A stretch of DNA of 64,000 bases. Origin: Taenia hydatigena (Eukaryota > Platyhelminthes > Cestoda > Cyclophyllidea > Taeniidae). Shown piece by piece: positions 23,727-36,332 of the stretch. The translations under genes were made by a program, and so were the position numbers. Within the stretch, counting starts at the first letter, position 1. Each line of letters starts with the position of its first letter. The DNA is taken from assembly GCA_036345935.2 (NCBI GenBank), contig JADWOT020000746.1, positions 35,398 to 99,397 of the forward strand. Direction: 5' to 3'. Below the pieces are notes generated by a model. The model made no database searches. It was given only the letters and a program-made list of their open reading frames with translations, and was not told the origin of the DNA.

Positions 23727-26700
23727 GCACCAATGCGTTGCGCATTTATTTTGGCGTCTGCATCGATACGCGCAAATTGTATGTGACTTACCACTGAGGG
23801 GAGAAACTACTAGTAGGCTATAAGGTGTTAAAGTCACGGAAAGAAAGAGGGGCATTAGGATAAGGAAAGACAGAAAGAAAGCGACACGATGATTAGGAGT
23901 AAAAAGAAGAGATAAATGGAAGGAGGAAAGGAAGAACGAGCCTCTGCTATGTCGATGAAAAACCCAGGTCTCATCTCGCTTTTGTGATTGCTTGATCTAT
24001 CACTGCAAAATATCCCTGACCAAAAAGTGGAACTTATGAGTCCAAGTCTACCTACCCCGCTTAACGGCATGGCTTCCAGTTCTTAACTACTCCGACGAAT
24101 AAGCTTGATGACGACATTAGATGTGGGACATTCGTTGCGCTTTATAATCAAGAATAGGACAGAAATACACTTTACAGTCATTAGTCTTGGCATCATTTAT
24201 AACATCAGCCAATTTTTTTGCAAAGAGACATGGTCTGGACTCGCCTATTTATCTTAAAATTGTATTTCTAGAGTTTAATCTGCAATCTCGAAATCTCGTT
24301 CAGCAGCTTTCTTCTGCCATTAAAGAAAAGGTGAATTGTCTTAGTTAGCATGCCAAAATTACTTAGCTTTAAATGCCAAAGTCATCATTGAAGCAGGAGA
24401 ATCAGGCTTGGCATCTCCCAAAGTAAAACATCCTTTTGACCAATTTGCTAACAATTTACTTTAACCTAACTCACTGAAAGTCCTAAAAATGCCACACTTT
24501 ACCTACTTGAGATGAGAATAAACCAACGCTAAAGACTTCCGGTTGATGAAAACCTAAAAAAGTTTTAAAAAACAAAAAATTCATTTATTAAATCCTTTAA
24601 AATTTTTCTGTCAGCAAAAAGTGCCTTTTTCCAGTTACTTCTAAATGTAGACATGTCACGAAAAATATGCGCCAAAAATCTCACAAAAAAACCTTAGTAA
24701 TGTGCCGTCAATCATATAGCTACCACTGATGAGATGATTTATTTGGCCATTCAAAATCAGAGCTCTACGTTTAGAACGTCAAAAGAGAAGGAAAAGGCTT
24801 GCGTCCTTCCTTCCTCACCACTGAAATATTGTTCGTACAGTAAACCACTTGCATAAATGTCCCGATTTTAAAACACTAGGATGCTAGCTCTGATGGTTAA
24901 GCAACATTTTTGCAGACCGCTTAGAATTAGTTACTTTTACTCTTTCCTTCCACAAATGACGAGTAGAACGACGATGCGAATTTTCATGCTCTGCTTTACA
25001 TCGTTTTAGCGTTAGAGGAAGATCCTCCTCTGGTCTTGAACGGCACGGTAAGGATTTTATCTTTGCGTAATATTAAGTCGCAATGCCATCAATGAGGTTT
25101 CGATATTACAATTTAAAAAACTTGGAATCGGTTTTTACGACTTGGCTTCGGTTTTGCACAACTGGAGGTGCACTAGTCACCCATTCTCATCCATCCCCAA
25201 GAAGAATAACTAGGAGGTCCAAACCCTGCAGAATGATGCCTAAACCATTCGCAGAAGCCCACTTCCTTCAAGAACGTCAACAATCGATGTGTTAACATCA
25301 AATGATTACCCGAGCGTTCTAAACCTGGCATTATTACTATATAAAACTTGCTTGAGATAAATGCATTTTTGAGTGAACCTACGCTACTGGAGTGTTGGCA
25401 TTGTTATTAGTATCGACACTGTGTAGGGACAATGATGATGCATGACAGTGCGCTAGCCAACTCAGAAGGGTTGATTGGTTCCTAACAAGGAAGCCGTGCC
25501 CTTTGTGCTGCATTTTGACCATCTCCATTCTTTTAGGCTTCACTTAATTTCAAAACCCGATTCAAAACAACTTTTCCTTCTTGGGCCTTCTTCTGCCTTA
25601 CGTGTCAACGCGCAAACAATGGTGATGTTTTGTCGTATCACAGCACAGTCGATAGAGGGTGAAGTTGATTGTCTTCACAGAGGTCTGAGTAACTATTTGC
25701 TTGGACCTTATTTTGATTTTAAAGACCATTCTTCTGTAAAAACTTAACGACGTTTCTTCGGCCATGCAATGCAAAAAGACTATATCTCGTGAGATTTGGC
25801 ACGGCGCATAAATCTCACTTCCCATTACATTTTACTGTTTCCTCGATGTCTTCAATTCGTCTTTAATTGGTCTTTCAGGCCTGATACTCAAAAACAGGTG
25901 GCCATTAGGTTGATGGTCAGTCAGGAGCGCTTCAAAGCAGCGTTTTGCGATTTTACATAAGTTTATTTAAGAAGGTTAGAGTTGAGCAAATGACGCAGCA
26001 GATTTGTGCGAATTTTCACTAAGTGCACTAAATCAAGGAAGACTTTCCTTTTTAAGATCAGTTGTCAATGCTTGATGATATTTTAATCCAAAATTTAAGC
26101 ATTCCTTTGAGTTAAGCCACATGGCGCAGCACTTCTTAGCAAGGCATAATAAAGAGCATTCCTTCAAGTAGGGAAAAATTGACATTTCGCAGGCAGAGCA
26201 AAATACACAGGAGCCGCGTTTATGTGCTCGTCACAGGGAACAATTTTGACTGGGTTGTGGTGGTGCAGTGTAATCCTTCGAAGTCTGCTTAACTGAACTT
26301 CTCACTACACGGACTTTACAGTCCTCAAGGTCTGCAATTTCGTTTAAGTAGTCAATATCCTCCACCAATGCTTGTGGGTATCCAATTCTTATGCCTTAAA
26401 TACGGGTGGAGCACTACGACTTCATTTTATCATAAGTGCTTAATAGATGTCAGCGCCAATTGTAATGGCATCACATTGTATGGTAAGCAACAATTAAATG
26501 GGCATCATCATGAATGTTGTAGGTATTCTGCACATTAAATCATTCATCTGCATCACTTGGCCACAATCCGTCATAGCATGGCTCAAATTTGCCACACAAC
26601 CATGCTAAATCTGTTTCCAAGCTTAATGCACACAAATAAAACATTTGGTAGCCTCTAAAATTTGGCACTTATTATTATCTTTTGCTGAAATGCCATTTGA

Positions 26701-29700
26701 TCCTGTAAGTTTCTAGAAGTTGGACACTTTTATAGTTTAACTTTGTTGCATATAACACATTTTGAAAGGTGACATAATTCGCATTCTTGGCATGATCGAA
26801 GGAGACCTATGAGCACGTCGTAACCACAGCAACTTTGTGAATTTAACGCCCTAATATCAACTCGCAGCAAAGTCAGAGGATTCAGGACCAAAGCTTTCCT
26901 ATCCATGCTAAAATCCGCATCGTTCTGGAGTCGTAGAAGTAGTTTCATGGCCTTAAAGTATGCTTGACAAAGAAAATTAGGTCAGGCTTTAAATAGTTGT
27001 AATGTTTCGAGATGAATGAACACTTCTGAAACATGGATATGCGGGAAGCATTGTGCTCAACCTCGGACTCGTCGATCCACAGTAAGCCATCCTGCGATGG
27101 TAGTGCCCTATTCCTAAGTGCTATATCCCGTGACCTCCTAAAGCTGACAGTAACCGTAACACTTATGCTCTTCAAATGCGCTATGTAGGCGAGTGGAGGA
27201 AAACAATTTTGGCCTGGTCGTCGACACACGTGGTAGGTCTCTTGAGCCTGAGTCTCCGCAGTCTTCAACACTTTGGTCCTGTCGCTGCATATCTATCCTG
27301 TGCTGTAATAAGCGTGGCTAGAAATACCAACCTTCTCACGGCAAGGGTGGAAGGGACAGAGGGAGAAGGGTAGAACCGTCTGCGGCAACATCATCTGCTA
27401 TTTTATTCGTGCAATTGTATGCCACTGAAAATAGAGTCGTGAGTAATTCCGGTTGGCATGAATTGTAAGTTTTAGGAGGCGACTTGGGATTAGTAAAAAA
27501 TTCGTCCTTCGCATCACATTTTCGCCTTAATTTCATTGCCTAGAATTTTTACATCAGTTATGAAATTTGCCAAATTAACTGGCATGGTCCACAAAAAACA
27601 CAAAGCAGTGCACATCATTAGTGATTCACAATAAACGGAAATTATTCACTAGACCGAGTATGCATTAGTCAAGTCAAATAAACCGAGTGCTACATGGACA
27701 ATTTGGTTCAATTAGGAGGTTACTGGAAATAGTTAATAGCCTAATCCAGTTTTTTATTCTAAATGGATTTGTTTTTAACTACTAACAGAATTTGAAGGGC
27801 CGGTTTTGGCCTTACTTCGGAGGTTCTCATGTTGTCCACTATTAACCGAATCTACCTTTCTTTTCGCTTTTCCTCTGCCTTATTTTCGTCTTTTATTGGA
27901 AATCTTCCTATCTGTGAGGCAAAAAAGTGCACTTGCAAGTGTTCTCGATGTTGAGACGATGGATATCAAGACTTCATTCTTAAAGCCGATAGCAAAATAA
28001 TATGGTTTTCCTAATCGAACGCCAATAACTTGGATGAATAACAGAGGTTGCTTGCTGTGCTTTGGTGCTTGGACCATCCAGTGCCATCCAGTGTAATCAG
28101 GAAATGGAGGTGGCAGGATACTTGACTCCAATGTCGGCAAATTATGCGCAGCCGTAACGCTGTGACCTGAGCCAGCCTCAGCTCTGGGTCACAAGGTGGA
28201 AACGCTATCTCCCATTTATAGTGCACAAATAGCGATCTTTGACGTGATAAATCACCAATAATACCGACTTGCGATGTTGTGGAACGGTCAAAGAAAGCGC
28301 ATCTTTTGGAAGGTTGTCAAACCCCAAAACAACAATGCGACTGCTGTCTACTTTCAAGCTAATGAGTATCCCATTCCTACAGCCTCATATGTCAGCGGAA
28401 TTTAGCGCATTAAAATGTGTGCAAATATATATATCGCTCTAAGATGTTGTGGAAAGTCCGGCCTTGATGAAGAAAAATTAGCAAGTCAGCATCTAATTTA
28501 AAAGTAATGCGCAAACAGTTCTCGAACAAAAAACGCATTTCCACGCTATTACGGGAAGGACATTGAGGAGGACCTTCGGATGCTGCAATGGAAAGGTGAG
28601 AACAAGCTTGCATAGGAATGCTTCACACGACTGCCTTTCAATCCAGTTTGAATGGCGGACCCAGCGGCCACTTAACGACTGACGGGAAAGGGCGATGACA
28701 TCTACGCTTTTTGGCATTTTCGCAGTTGCCACTAACGTCAAGTGGGTGAAGCATGCATGCACACGACATAAGAAACCGGCGCACCGTCGAGTTCCGAAAC
28801 TACTAACCAACCTTTCTATCTTCCTTAGCTACTTCTTTTCGAATGTTTAGCAAATTAGCAAAGTAGATCACAAGCCTTTTGCATCATTGTTATCACTGTG
28901 GCGAGATTTCTTTTCGTGATCTTATCAGACGTCACTCCCCCTCCTCCCCTCTGCAGTTCGAGTTGCACTTTACGGCTCAGTTCTGTTGAAATTACCATTT
29001 GTGTGACGGTCACAACAATTATTTTGATTTGCCCTCCCTTGCTGTCAAACGATCTCTGCAAATGAGTGAGTCCTTCAACGCTGATATGTTCAACTAATGT
29101 GAATGCATCGAAAGCTTCTCCTGGCGTGTAACTAACTCCATTCTCCTTAAGCATGGTGTAATTGGCTCCCACTTAGGCCCACTGCAATACCCGCTCTACA
29201 GGCCTCCTTAGGCGGATTTGAAATCTAAGCCTACACTTCCAACCTTCGTAAGCCTTTAGAGGCAACTCACGTATCAGTCGATTCTAGGCATGCGTCTAGG
29301 TGTTTAACTTCTAGTCCAGGCCAGCTCAGGAAAGCCTCTTTCTTCCACCGCGCTTTTAGCAGTACACTATCTTACCGATATTTGCTTGGCAAAACATCGA
29401 GACCGGTCTACAAGTCGGATTTAAATCCATGATCAGTCTGCTTCGAACATCTATCTTGGCCATACTATGGGTACGAACGCAGGAATCGCGTCTTTAATTC
29501 TGCACCAATAAGCAAAGAAATCCAAATAATAATGCCAAATCTAATATTTACCAAATAACAATAATAAAAAAGTGCGGAAAACTCTGCACTGTAGGATCGG
29601 AATCACCTCACCATGGGGCTTAGGTGTTTCTGTCAAATAACGCTCAGACAACAAGTGGAAACGATATCAGTAAACACACTATTTTACTGGTAAACTGCCG

Positions 29701-30545
29701 CTAAAGGAAAAAAACTTATTTTTTTTTTTAAGTGATGCATATTGTGCAATCAGGCGTATTTTAAACGCATCAACTTGTCAACCCATTCCTTTTGGCTTCG
29801 TGGCCCTATTGAAAAGAACTAAGTAGGAGGGATCGAAAGGGAAAAAATTTACTGCAAATCGAGTTTAAGCATAGTGCACTAGTGCATTTGCTTGTCGTTT
29901 TGCGATCTATATCGACCTTGCAAAATATACAAAAAAGAAACACAAGTCGTGGACGCAAGCAAGGCGGATTAGGTGTCAGTAATTTATTTCCATTTAACAT
30001 AAGTTAGACCTTTTCTGTCAAGAATGGTCTGTTTAACTTCTTGGTAAAGTTCCTCAAATGATGGCTAAAGCTCCACTTGTGCGACTTAGCAAGATTTCAT
30101 AGTGCAGTAAGCTTCTGCCTCGCAGGCGTTGCTGTGATTGCAGCGAGGAGAGACGTTCGACTTCGCAAAGTAACTTATGCAAATCATTAAGCCTACGATC
30201 TAAAGCGAATTTGGATTAATAGATTCTAATGAGTACAACAGGACGAAGAATTTGTTGCATAAAAGCAAGTAAAAATTTCTGCTATTTATAGTGGATCGGG
30301 TCAGGCTTATCTGCACTCGCTATGTTTTCCGATTTCCCTTCTCCTTCTCAGCAAGACCCATCAGTTAGATGAGTCTAATTAAGGCATGTTTAGAGAAGGT
30401 GGTAAATATTGGCCACTTTGGCGCACTTCATCTCAGGATATTCTATCCGGGTATTATACGCAGGTTGAGGACAGCAGTAAAGATGATTTATAACAGCTTA
30501 AGCGTTGGATCCACTTTAAGGAGAAAAGATTATGCAAATGTATTA
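23727..30545 (+). repeat. Recent tandem duplication, unit 2 (6,819 bp)
   Basis: Same content as unit 1 at an offset of 6,818 bp, changing to 6,819 after the T run near 29,720. It carries the same internal deletion near 25,800, so the deletion came before the duplication. Every frame of unit 1 recurs here at the same offset. Confidence 0.9.
28855..29172 (-). CDS. Second copy of the unidentified 105-codon frame
   Basis: Identical in sequence to minus 22,037-22,354 through the tandem duplication. Same doubts apply. Confidence 0.2.
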   Translation of the reverse strand: MGANYTMLKENGVSYTPGEAFDAFTLVEHISVEGLTHLQRSFDSKGGQIKIIVVTVTQMVISTELSRKVQLELQRGGGGVTSDKITKRNLATVITMMQKACDLLC

Positions 30546-31035
30546 GCACCAATGCGTTGCGCATTTATTTTGGCGTCTGCATCGATACGCGCAAATTGTA
30601 TGTGACTTACCACTGAGGGGAGAAACTACTAGTAGGCTATAAGGTGTTAAAGTCACGGAAAGAAAGAGGGGCATTAGGATAAGGAAAGACAGAAAGAAAG
30701 CGACACGATGATTAGGAGTAAAAAGAAGAGATAAATGGAAGGAGGAAAGGAAGAACGAGCCTCTGCTATGTCGATGAAAAACCCAGGTCTCATCTCGCTT
30801 TTGTGATTGCTTGATCTATCACTGCAAAATATCCCTGACCAAAAAGTGGAACTTATGAGTCCAAGTCTACCTACCCCGCTTAACGGCATGGCTTCCAGTT
30901 CTTAACTACTCCGACGAATAAGCTTGATGACGACATTAGATGTGGGACATTCGTTGCGCTTTATAATCAAGAATAGGACAGAAATACACTTTACAGTCAT
31001 TAGTCTTGGCATCATTTATAACATCAGCCAATTTT
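30546..31035 (+). repeat. Partial third copy of the duplicated unit (490 bp)
   Basis: Identical, as far as I could check, to 16,909-17,398 and 23,727-24,216, including the frame at minus 30,674-30,889. Identity stops at 31,035, where the TTTT run is followed by ATTGC instead of TTTGC. Beyond this the sequence is still homologous but diverged, as in an older A copy. Confidence 0.85.
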
Positions 31036-33835
31036 ATTGCAAACAAACGTGGTTTGGACGCGTCTATTCATTGTAAGGGTGTATTTCTAGAGCTTATTCT
31101 GCAACCTGGAAATCTCGTTCAGCAGCATTCATCTGTCATTAAAGCAAAGATGAATTGTCTTAGTTATCATGCCAAAATCACTTAGCTTTAAATGCCTTAA
31201 TCATTAAAACAGGAGAATCAGGCTTGGCATCGCCCAAAGCAAAAACAGCCTTCTGGCCAATTTATTAATATTTTACTTTAGTTTAACTCACTGAAAGTCC
31301 TAAAATGCAACAATCCACCCACTAATGCTGAGAATAAACCAACGTGATAGACTGGCGGCTGATAGGGATCTAGAAAAAGTTGTCGGAGAAAAAAATATTT
31401 TTGCATCTAAATATATACTAAATTTTTCTGTCAACAAAAAGTGCTTTTTTCCAGTTACTTCTTCCTGTAGATATGTCACAAAATATGCACCCAAAATCTC
31501 TCACAACGAAAACCTTATTAATGTGTTGTCAATCATTCAGCCACCATTGGTGAGATGATTTATTTGAATATTTAAAAATCAGTGCTCTACGTTTAGAACG
31601 TCAGAAGACAAAGAAGAGGTGTGCGTTCTTCCTTTACCACTGAAATGCTCTTCGTACAGTAAACCATTTGCCCAAATGACCTGATTTTAAAACACCAGGA
31701 TGCAAGCTCTGATGGCTAGGCAATATTTTTGTAAGCCCTTTAGAATTCGTTACTTCACTCTTCACTTCCAAAAACGACGAGTCGCACGACGATGCAAAGC
31801 TTTATGTTCTGCTTTATAGCGTTTTGGCATTAGAGGAAGATCCTCCTCTGGTCTTGAACGGCGCGGTAAGGATTTCATCTTTGCGCAACATTAAGTCGCA
31901 ATACCATCAATGGGGCTTCGATATTGCAATTTAAAGAAACTGGAATCGGTTGTTACGACTTGGCTTCGGTGTTGCACAACTGGAGGTGCACTGGTCACCC
32001 ATTCGCATCGTCCTGCAAGAAGAATAACTAGGAGGTACAAATCCTGCAGAATGCTGCCCAAACCATTCGCAGAAGTCCACTTCCTTCAAGAATGTTAAGA
32101 ATCTATTTGCTGACACCAAATAATTGCCTGAGCGTCCGAAACGTGGCATCATTACTATTTACTACTTGCTTGAGATAAATGGGTTTTTGAGCGCACCTGC
32201 GCTACTGGAGTGTTGGCATTGTTATTGGCATTGACACTGTGCATGGGCAATGATGATGCATGACAGTGCGCTAGCCAACTGAAAAGGGTCGATTGGTCCC
32301 TAACAAAGCAGTCGTGCCCCTTGTGCTGCAGTTTCAACCATCTTCTGTTTTCTAGGCTTCATCCAATTTTGAATCCCGATTCAAAATCCCTTCTTCTTCT
32401 TGGGCCTTCTTCTGCCTTATGCGTCAACGCGCAAACAATGATAATATATTGTCGCTTCATAGCACAGAGGTCTAAGTGACCACTTACTTAGACCTTATTT
32501 TGCTTTCAAAGACCATTCTTCCGTAAAAACTTAACTATGTTTCTTCGGCCAGGCAATGCAAATAGATTATATCTCGTGATGTTTGGCATTGCGCCCTAAT
32601 TACTCATTTCTTCGACAAATACTTATTTTGATTGCTCATCGCCTTGCAGTTGAGAAGCGGAAAAAAGCTGAAAATGACCGTAATAACAGAAATGATTCGT
32701 CATATTAATCAGCTGTAAGTTGAATCGATCTTCACCACTTTGCTTGTGTAAAAGTAAGATTAATTGTGGCTGTTAAAGAGGATTCAGTCGACACGCTCAA
32801 GATAATTGCTGGAGGTCAAAAACCTAATTAATTTTTATAAGAGCGAGGCTTTGATTTGATAGGGTGACGGCTGCAGCATTGAGGTCCATGCCGTGCGCCA
32901 ATCTATCCTATCCACTCTATTCTTGAGGCGTCTGACCTCTCCATGACCACCATTAATCTTATTGGAATTCAACTCGACCGCAGTGAGATCTGAGTGACAT
33001 CAGCTAGAGTAAAATGTGCTCAAAAGGCGAGGGAAATCCTTCTCACGTGGTTGCTGAGTCAAAATTGTCAATCACCATGCACCGCATAAATCTCACTCCG
33101 CGTTGAATCTTACTGTTTCCTCGATGTCTTCAATTCGTCTTTCAATTAGCCTTTCAGGCCTGATACTCAGAAAGAGGTGGCCATTAGGTTGATGGTCAGA
33201 CAGAAGCGCTTCAAAGCAGCGTTTTGCGATTTTTCATAAGTTCATTTAAGAAGGTTAGAGTTGTGCACATGATGCAGCAGATTTGTGCGAATTTTCACTA
33301 AGTGCACTAAATCAAGGAAGACTTTCCTTTTTAAGATCAGTGGACAATGCTTAATGATATTTTAGTCCGGAATTTCAGCATTCCTTTGAATTGAGCCACT
33401 TGGGCCAGCGCACTTTTGCAAGGCATAAAAAAGAGCATTTTTCCAATTTAAGAGAAATTGACGGCTTTACAGGTAAAGCGAAAGCCACGAGAGTTGCATT
33501 TATGCGCTCTTTACAGGGAACTATTTTGGCTGGGTTGTGGTGGTGCAGCGTCGTTCTTTGAAGTCTGCTTAACTGAACTTCACACTACGCGGACTCTACA
33601 GTCCTCAAGGTCTGCGATTTCGTTCAAGTGGCCAATTTCCTTTGCTTTAAAGAGGTTTCGAGCACTACGACTTCATTTTTGCATAAGTGCTTAATCGATG
33701 TCGGCGCCAATTATAATGCCATCACATTGTAATGTATGCAAACATTAAATGCGCATCAATATGAATGTTGGGGGTATTTTGCTCATTAAATAATTCATCT
33801 GCATTACTTGGGCACAATCCGTCATAGTACGGCTC

Positions 33836-35353
33836 AATTTTGCCACACGACCATGCATAAAAGCAGTTTACTCAGCTCGGCCCTTCGATATTCACCTAGT
33901 GGTTGCTAAATCTGCTTCAAGTATTAATGAAACAATTAAGGCATTCAGTAACCTCTTAACTTTTGCATTTACTATTATCTTGTGCTAAAATGGCATTAGA
34001 CCTTGCAGGTTTCTAGAAATTGGACACTTTTATAATTTGGGTTTGCTGCATATAACACATTTTGTAAGATGACATAATTCACATTCTTGGCATGATCAAA
34101 GGAAAAATATGAGCTCGTTACAACCGCAGCATTCCTGTAAATTCAACGCACTGGTGTCAACACGCAGTAAAGTCCGAGAATTCAGGATCAAAGCTTTCCT
34201 ACCCATGCTAAAATCCGCACCGTTCAGGAGTCGCAGAAGTAATTTCATTGCCTTAAAGTAAGCTTGACAAAAAAATTAGGTCAGGCTTTAAATGGCTGCA
34301 ATGTTTCGAGATGAATAAACACTTTTGGAACGTGGATATGCGGGAAGCATCGTGCTCAACTTCGGACTCGTCGATCCACAGGAAGCCGCATACATGTGAC
34401 ACAACAAATCCTGCGATGGTAGTGCCCTTTTCCTAAGTGCTATATCCCGTGACCTCCTAAAGCTGACAGTAACCGTGACACTTATGCTCTTTATATGCGC
34501 TTTGTAGGCGAGAGGAGCAAAACAATTTGGCCTGGTCGTTGACACGTGGTAGGTCTCCTGAGCCTGAGTCTCCTCAGTCGTCAACACTTTGGCCCTGTCA
34601 CTGCATATCTGTCCTGTGCTGTAATAAAGGTGGCCAGAAATATTCAACATTCTCATGGCAAGGATGGAAGGAACGAGCAGGAAAAGAAAGAACCGTCTGC
34701 GGCAACATCATCTGTTATTTTATTCGTGCAATTGTATGCCGTCGAAAATAGGGTCGTGGGTAATTTCAGTTAACATAAATTATAAATTTTAGGAGGCGAC
34801 TTGGGATTAGTAAAAAATCCGTCCTTCGCATCGCTATTGCGCCTTAATTTCATTGCCCAGAATTTTCCCATCAATTACGCAATTCCCTAAATTACTTGAT
34901 GTGGTCCGCAAAAAACACAAAGCAGTGCGCATCATTAGTGATTCACAAAAACGGAAATTATTCACTAGAACAAAAATGCATTTGTTAAGTCAAATAAACC
35001 GAGTGCTACAACGACAAGATCGAACGAACATAAAATAACTTGGTTCAATAAGAAGGTTAGTTAAAGGCCTAACCAAGTTTTTATTCTGGATGGATGTGAT
35101 TCCAACTGCTAACAGCATTTGAAGGGCCGGCTTTGTCCTCACTTCATAGGCCCGCATGTTTTCCACCATTAGCCGAATCTGCCTGTCTTTTCTCCTTTCC
35201 TATACGTTGCTTACGTCTTTTTTTTGTAAATTCTCCCATCTGTGAGATAAAAAAGCGCGCCTGCTAATGCTCCCAAAGTTGTGATGACGGAAATCCAGAC
35301 TTCATTCTTAAAGTCGATGGCAAAATAATATGGTTTTCCCAATCAAACGCCAT
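33836..35353 (+). repeat. Left arm of a 1,518-bp inverted repeat
   Basis: Every position n in this arm pairs with 71,686 minus n. The outer end is fixed by AATTTTGCCACACG at 33,836 against CGTGTGGCAAAATT ending 37,850. The inner end is CGCCAT at 35,353 against ATGGCG at 36,333. One mismatch was noticed (35,231 against 36,455). The arm belongs to the third A copy and continues smoothly into it on the left, so this is the resident copy. Confidence 0.9.
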
Positions 35354-35489
35354 TAACTTGGATGAACAACAAAAGTTGCTTGCACCTACACTAACTCTAA
35401 GATTGACACCACCGTCCAAGGGACTGCGCGCGCAGATTCAAGCACTCGCCATGATGCGTAGTTGGGTGAGGAAGGTTTGTTCTCAGAGT

Positions 35490-36130
35490 CTCCGTTGCGA
35501 ATAGAGCTTTGTGCCACAAAGGTAAAATCAGTGCGCCACAAATGCTAAAACACTTGTGAGCAATGGACTTTATTGGCGGTTCCGATTTCCGTTTACAATT
35601 TAATTATTCCGAAAAATTCAAAAAGGGTAGGAAATTAGTTCTAAGCGATTCTTCGTTTGAAATAATTCGTATTTAGCATTTTGGGAGAATTTTCAAGCAA
35701 TTGTTTTGCTTCTTCGAGTTCATCGATGCCAAATAGACTGAGTGGTGGTCTGTGCATGTGAGCTGTTATTACTTCTTTTAGTGAACTTAAGAGATGCACG
35801 CGAAATTCGCATTCACCTGAGACGCGATCACACGATGACCGGTCAAACGTGTCTAGAATTCGAAAGCGAAACATGGGATCAGGCTGACCTGAATGAAGTC
35901 CGTGCTCTCCTCCACGGATGTAGCGGTTATGTTTCGCAGCAATACCCTGCTATTCGCATTGAGAATTTAACACTGAACGACCTCCACACCCTCCTCGATT
36001 GGGTCCGGTCTTCCGCCTTTCGGATTGCCTACATTGAGCGCTGTGAGGGATGCCAGTACTTCGTTGTAATTTTTTGGTATGCCTCCTTTATATGTCTTAG
36101 AGCGAAATGCATTTATAAACTTTTAATGCG
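35490..36130 (+). repeat. Module M, copy M3, in the spacer of the inverted repeat
   Basis: Matches M1 from CTTTGTGCCACAAA (about 35,508) through the MTGQT frame to TTTAATGCGCTAAATTTCG (about 36,140). It fills most of the 979-bp spacer (35,354-36,332). On its right it joins the A segment in the same order as M1 joins segment X, though about 180 bp present at 13.14-13.32 kb is missing at the junction near 36,332. Confidence 0.8.
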
Positions 36131-36134
36131 CTAA
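35835..36134 (+). CDS. Unidentified frame conserved in module M (copy 3, extended end)
   Basis: Starts MTGQTCLEFESETWDQ as in copy 1 and is closest to it. The stop after VVIF is changed to TGG here, so the frame runs on to 36,134 and adds about 20 residues. A frame from 35,742 adds a leucine-rich N-terminal stretch. Loss of the shared stop suggests the frame is not under strong constraint. Confidence 0.25.
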   Translation: MTGQTCLEFESETWDQADLNEVRALLHGCSGYVSQQYPAIRIENLTLNDLHTLLDWVRSSAFRIAYIERCEGCQYFVVIFWYASFICLRAKCIYKLLMR

Positions 36135-36332
36135 ATTTCGCTGATATATGGGGCTTTAAGAATGGGATGCTCATTAGCTTGAAAGTAGACAGCAGTCGCA
36201 TTGTTGTTTTGGGGTTCGACAACCTTTCAAAAGTTGTGCTCTATTGAACGTTTCACAACACCGCAAGTCGGTACGATTGGTGATTTCCCACATTAAAGCT
36301 CGCCGGTCGTGCGCTATAGATGGGCGATAGCG

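Larger units (their letters stand above)
15865..35353 (+). repeat. Array of family A copies in direct orientation
   Basis: Three successive A copies begin with the same word (AAAGCCTC, then TTTAGCAGTACACTA) at about 15,865, 22,514 and 29,333. The 5-prime 1 kb of the first copy and the sequence after 31,035 in the third are clearly diverged from the others. The middle is a near-perfect duplication, described separately. Many frames of 60-130 codons recur in each copy, but none resembles a known protein. None spans enough of the unit to suggest an autonomous element. The array ends in the left arm of the inverted repeat at 33,836-37,850. Confidence 0.8.
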
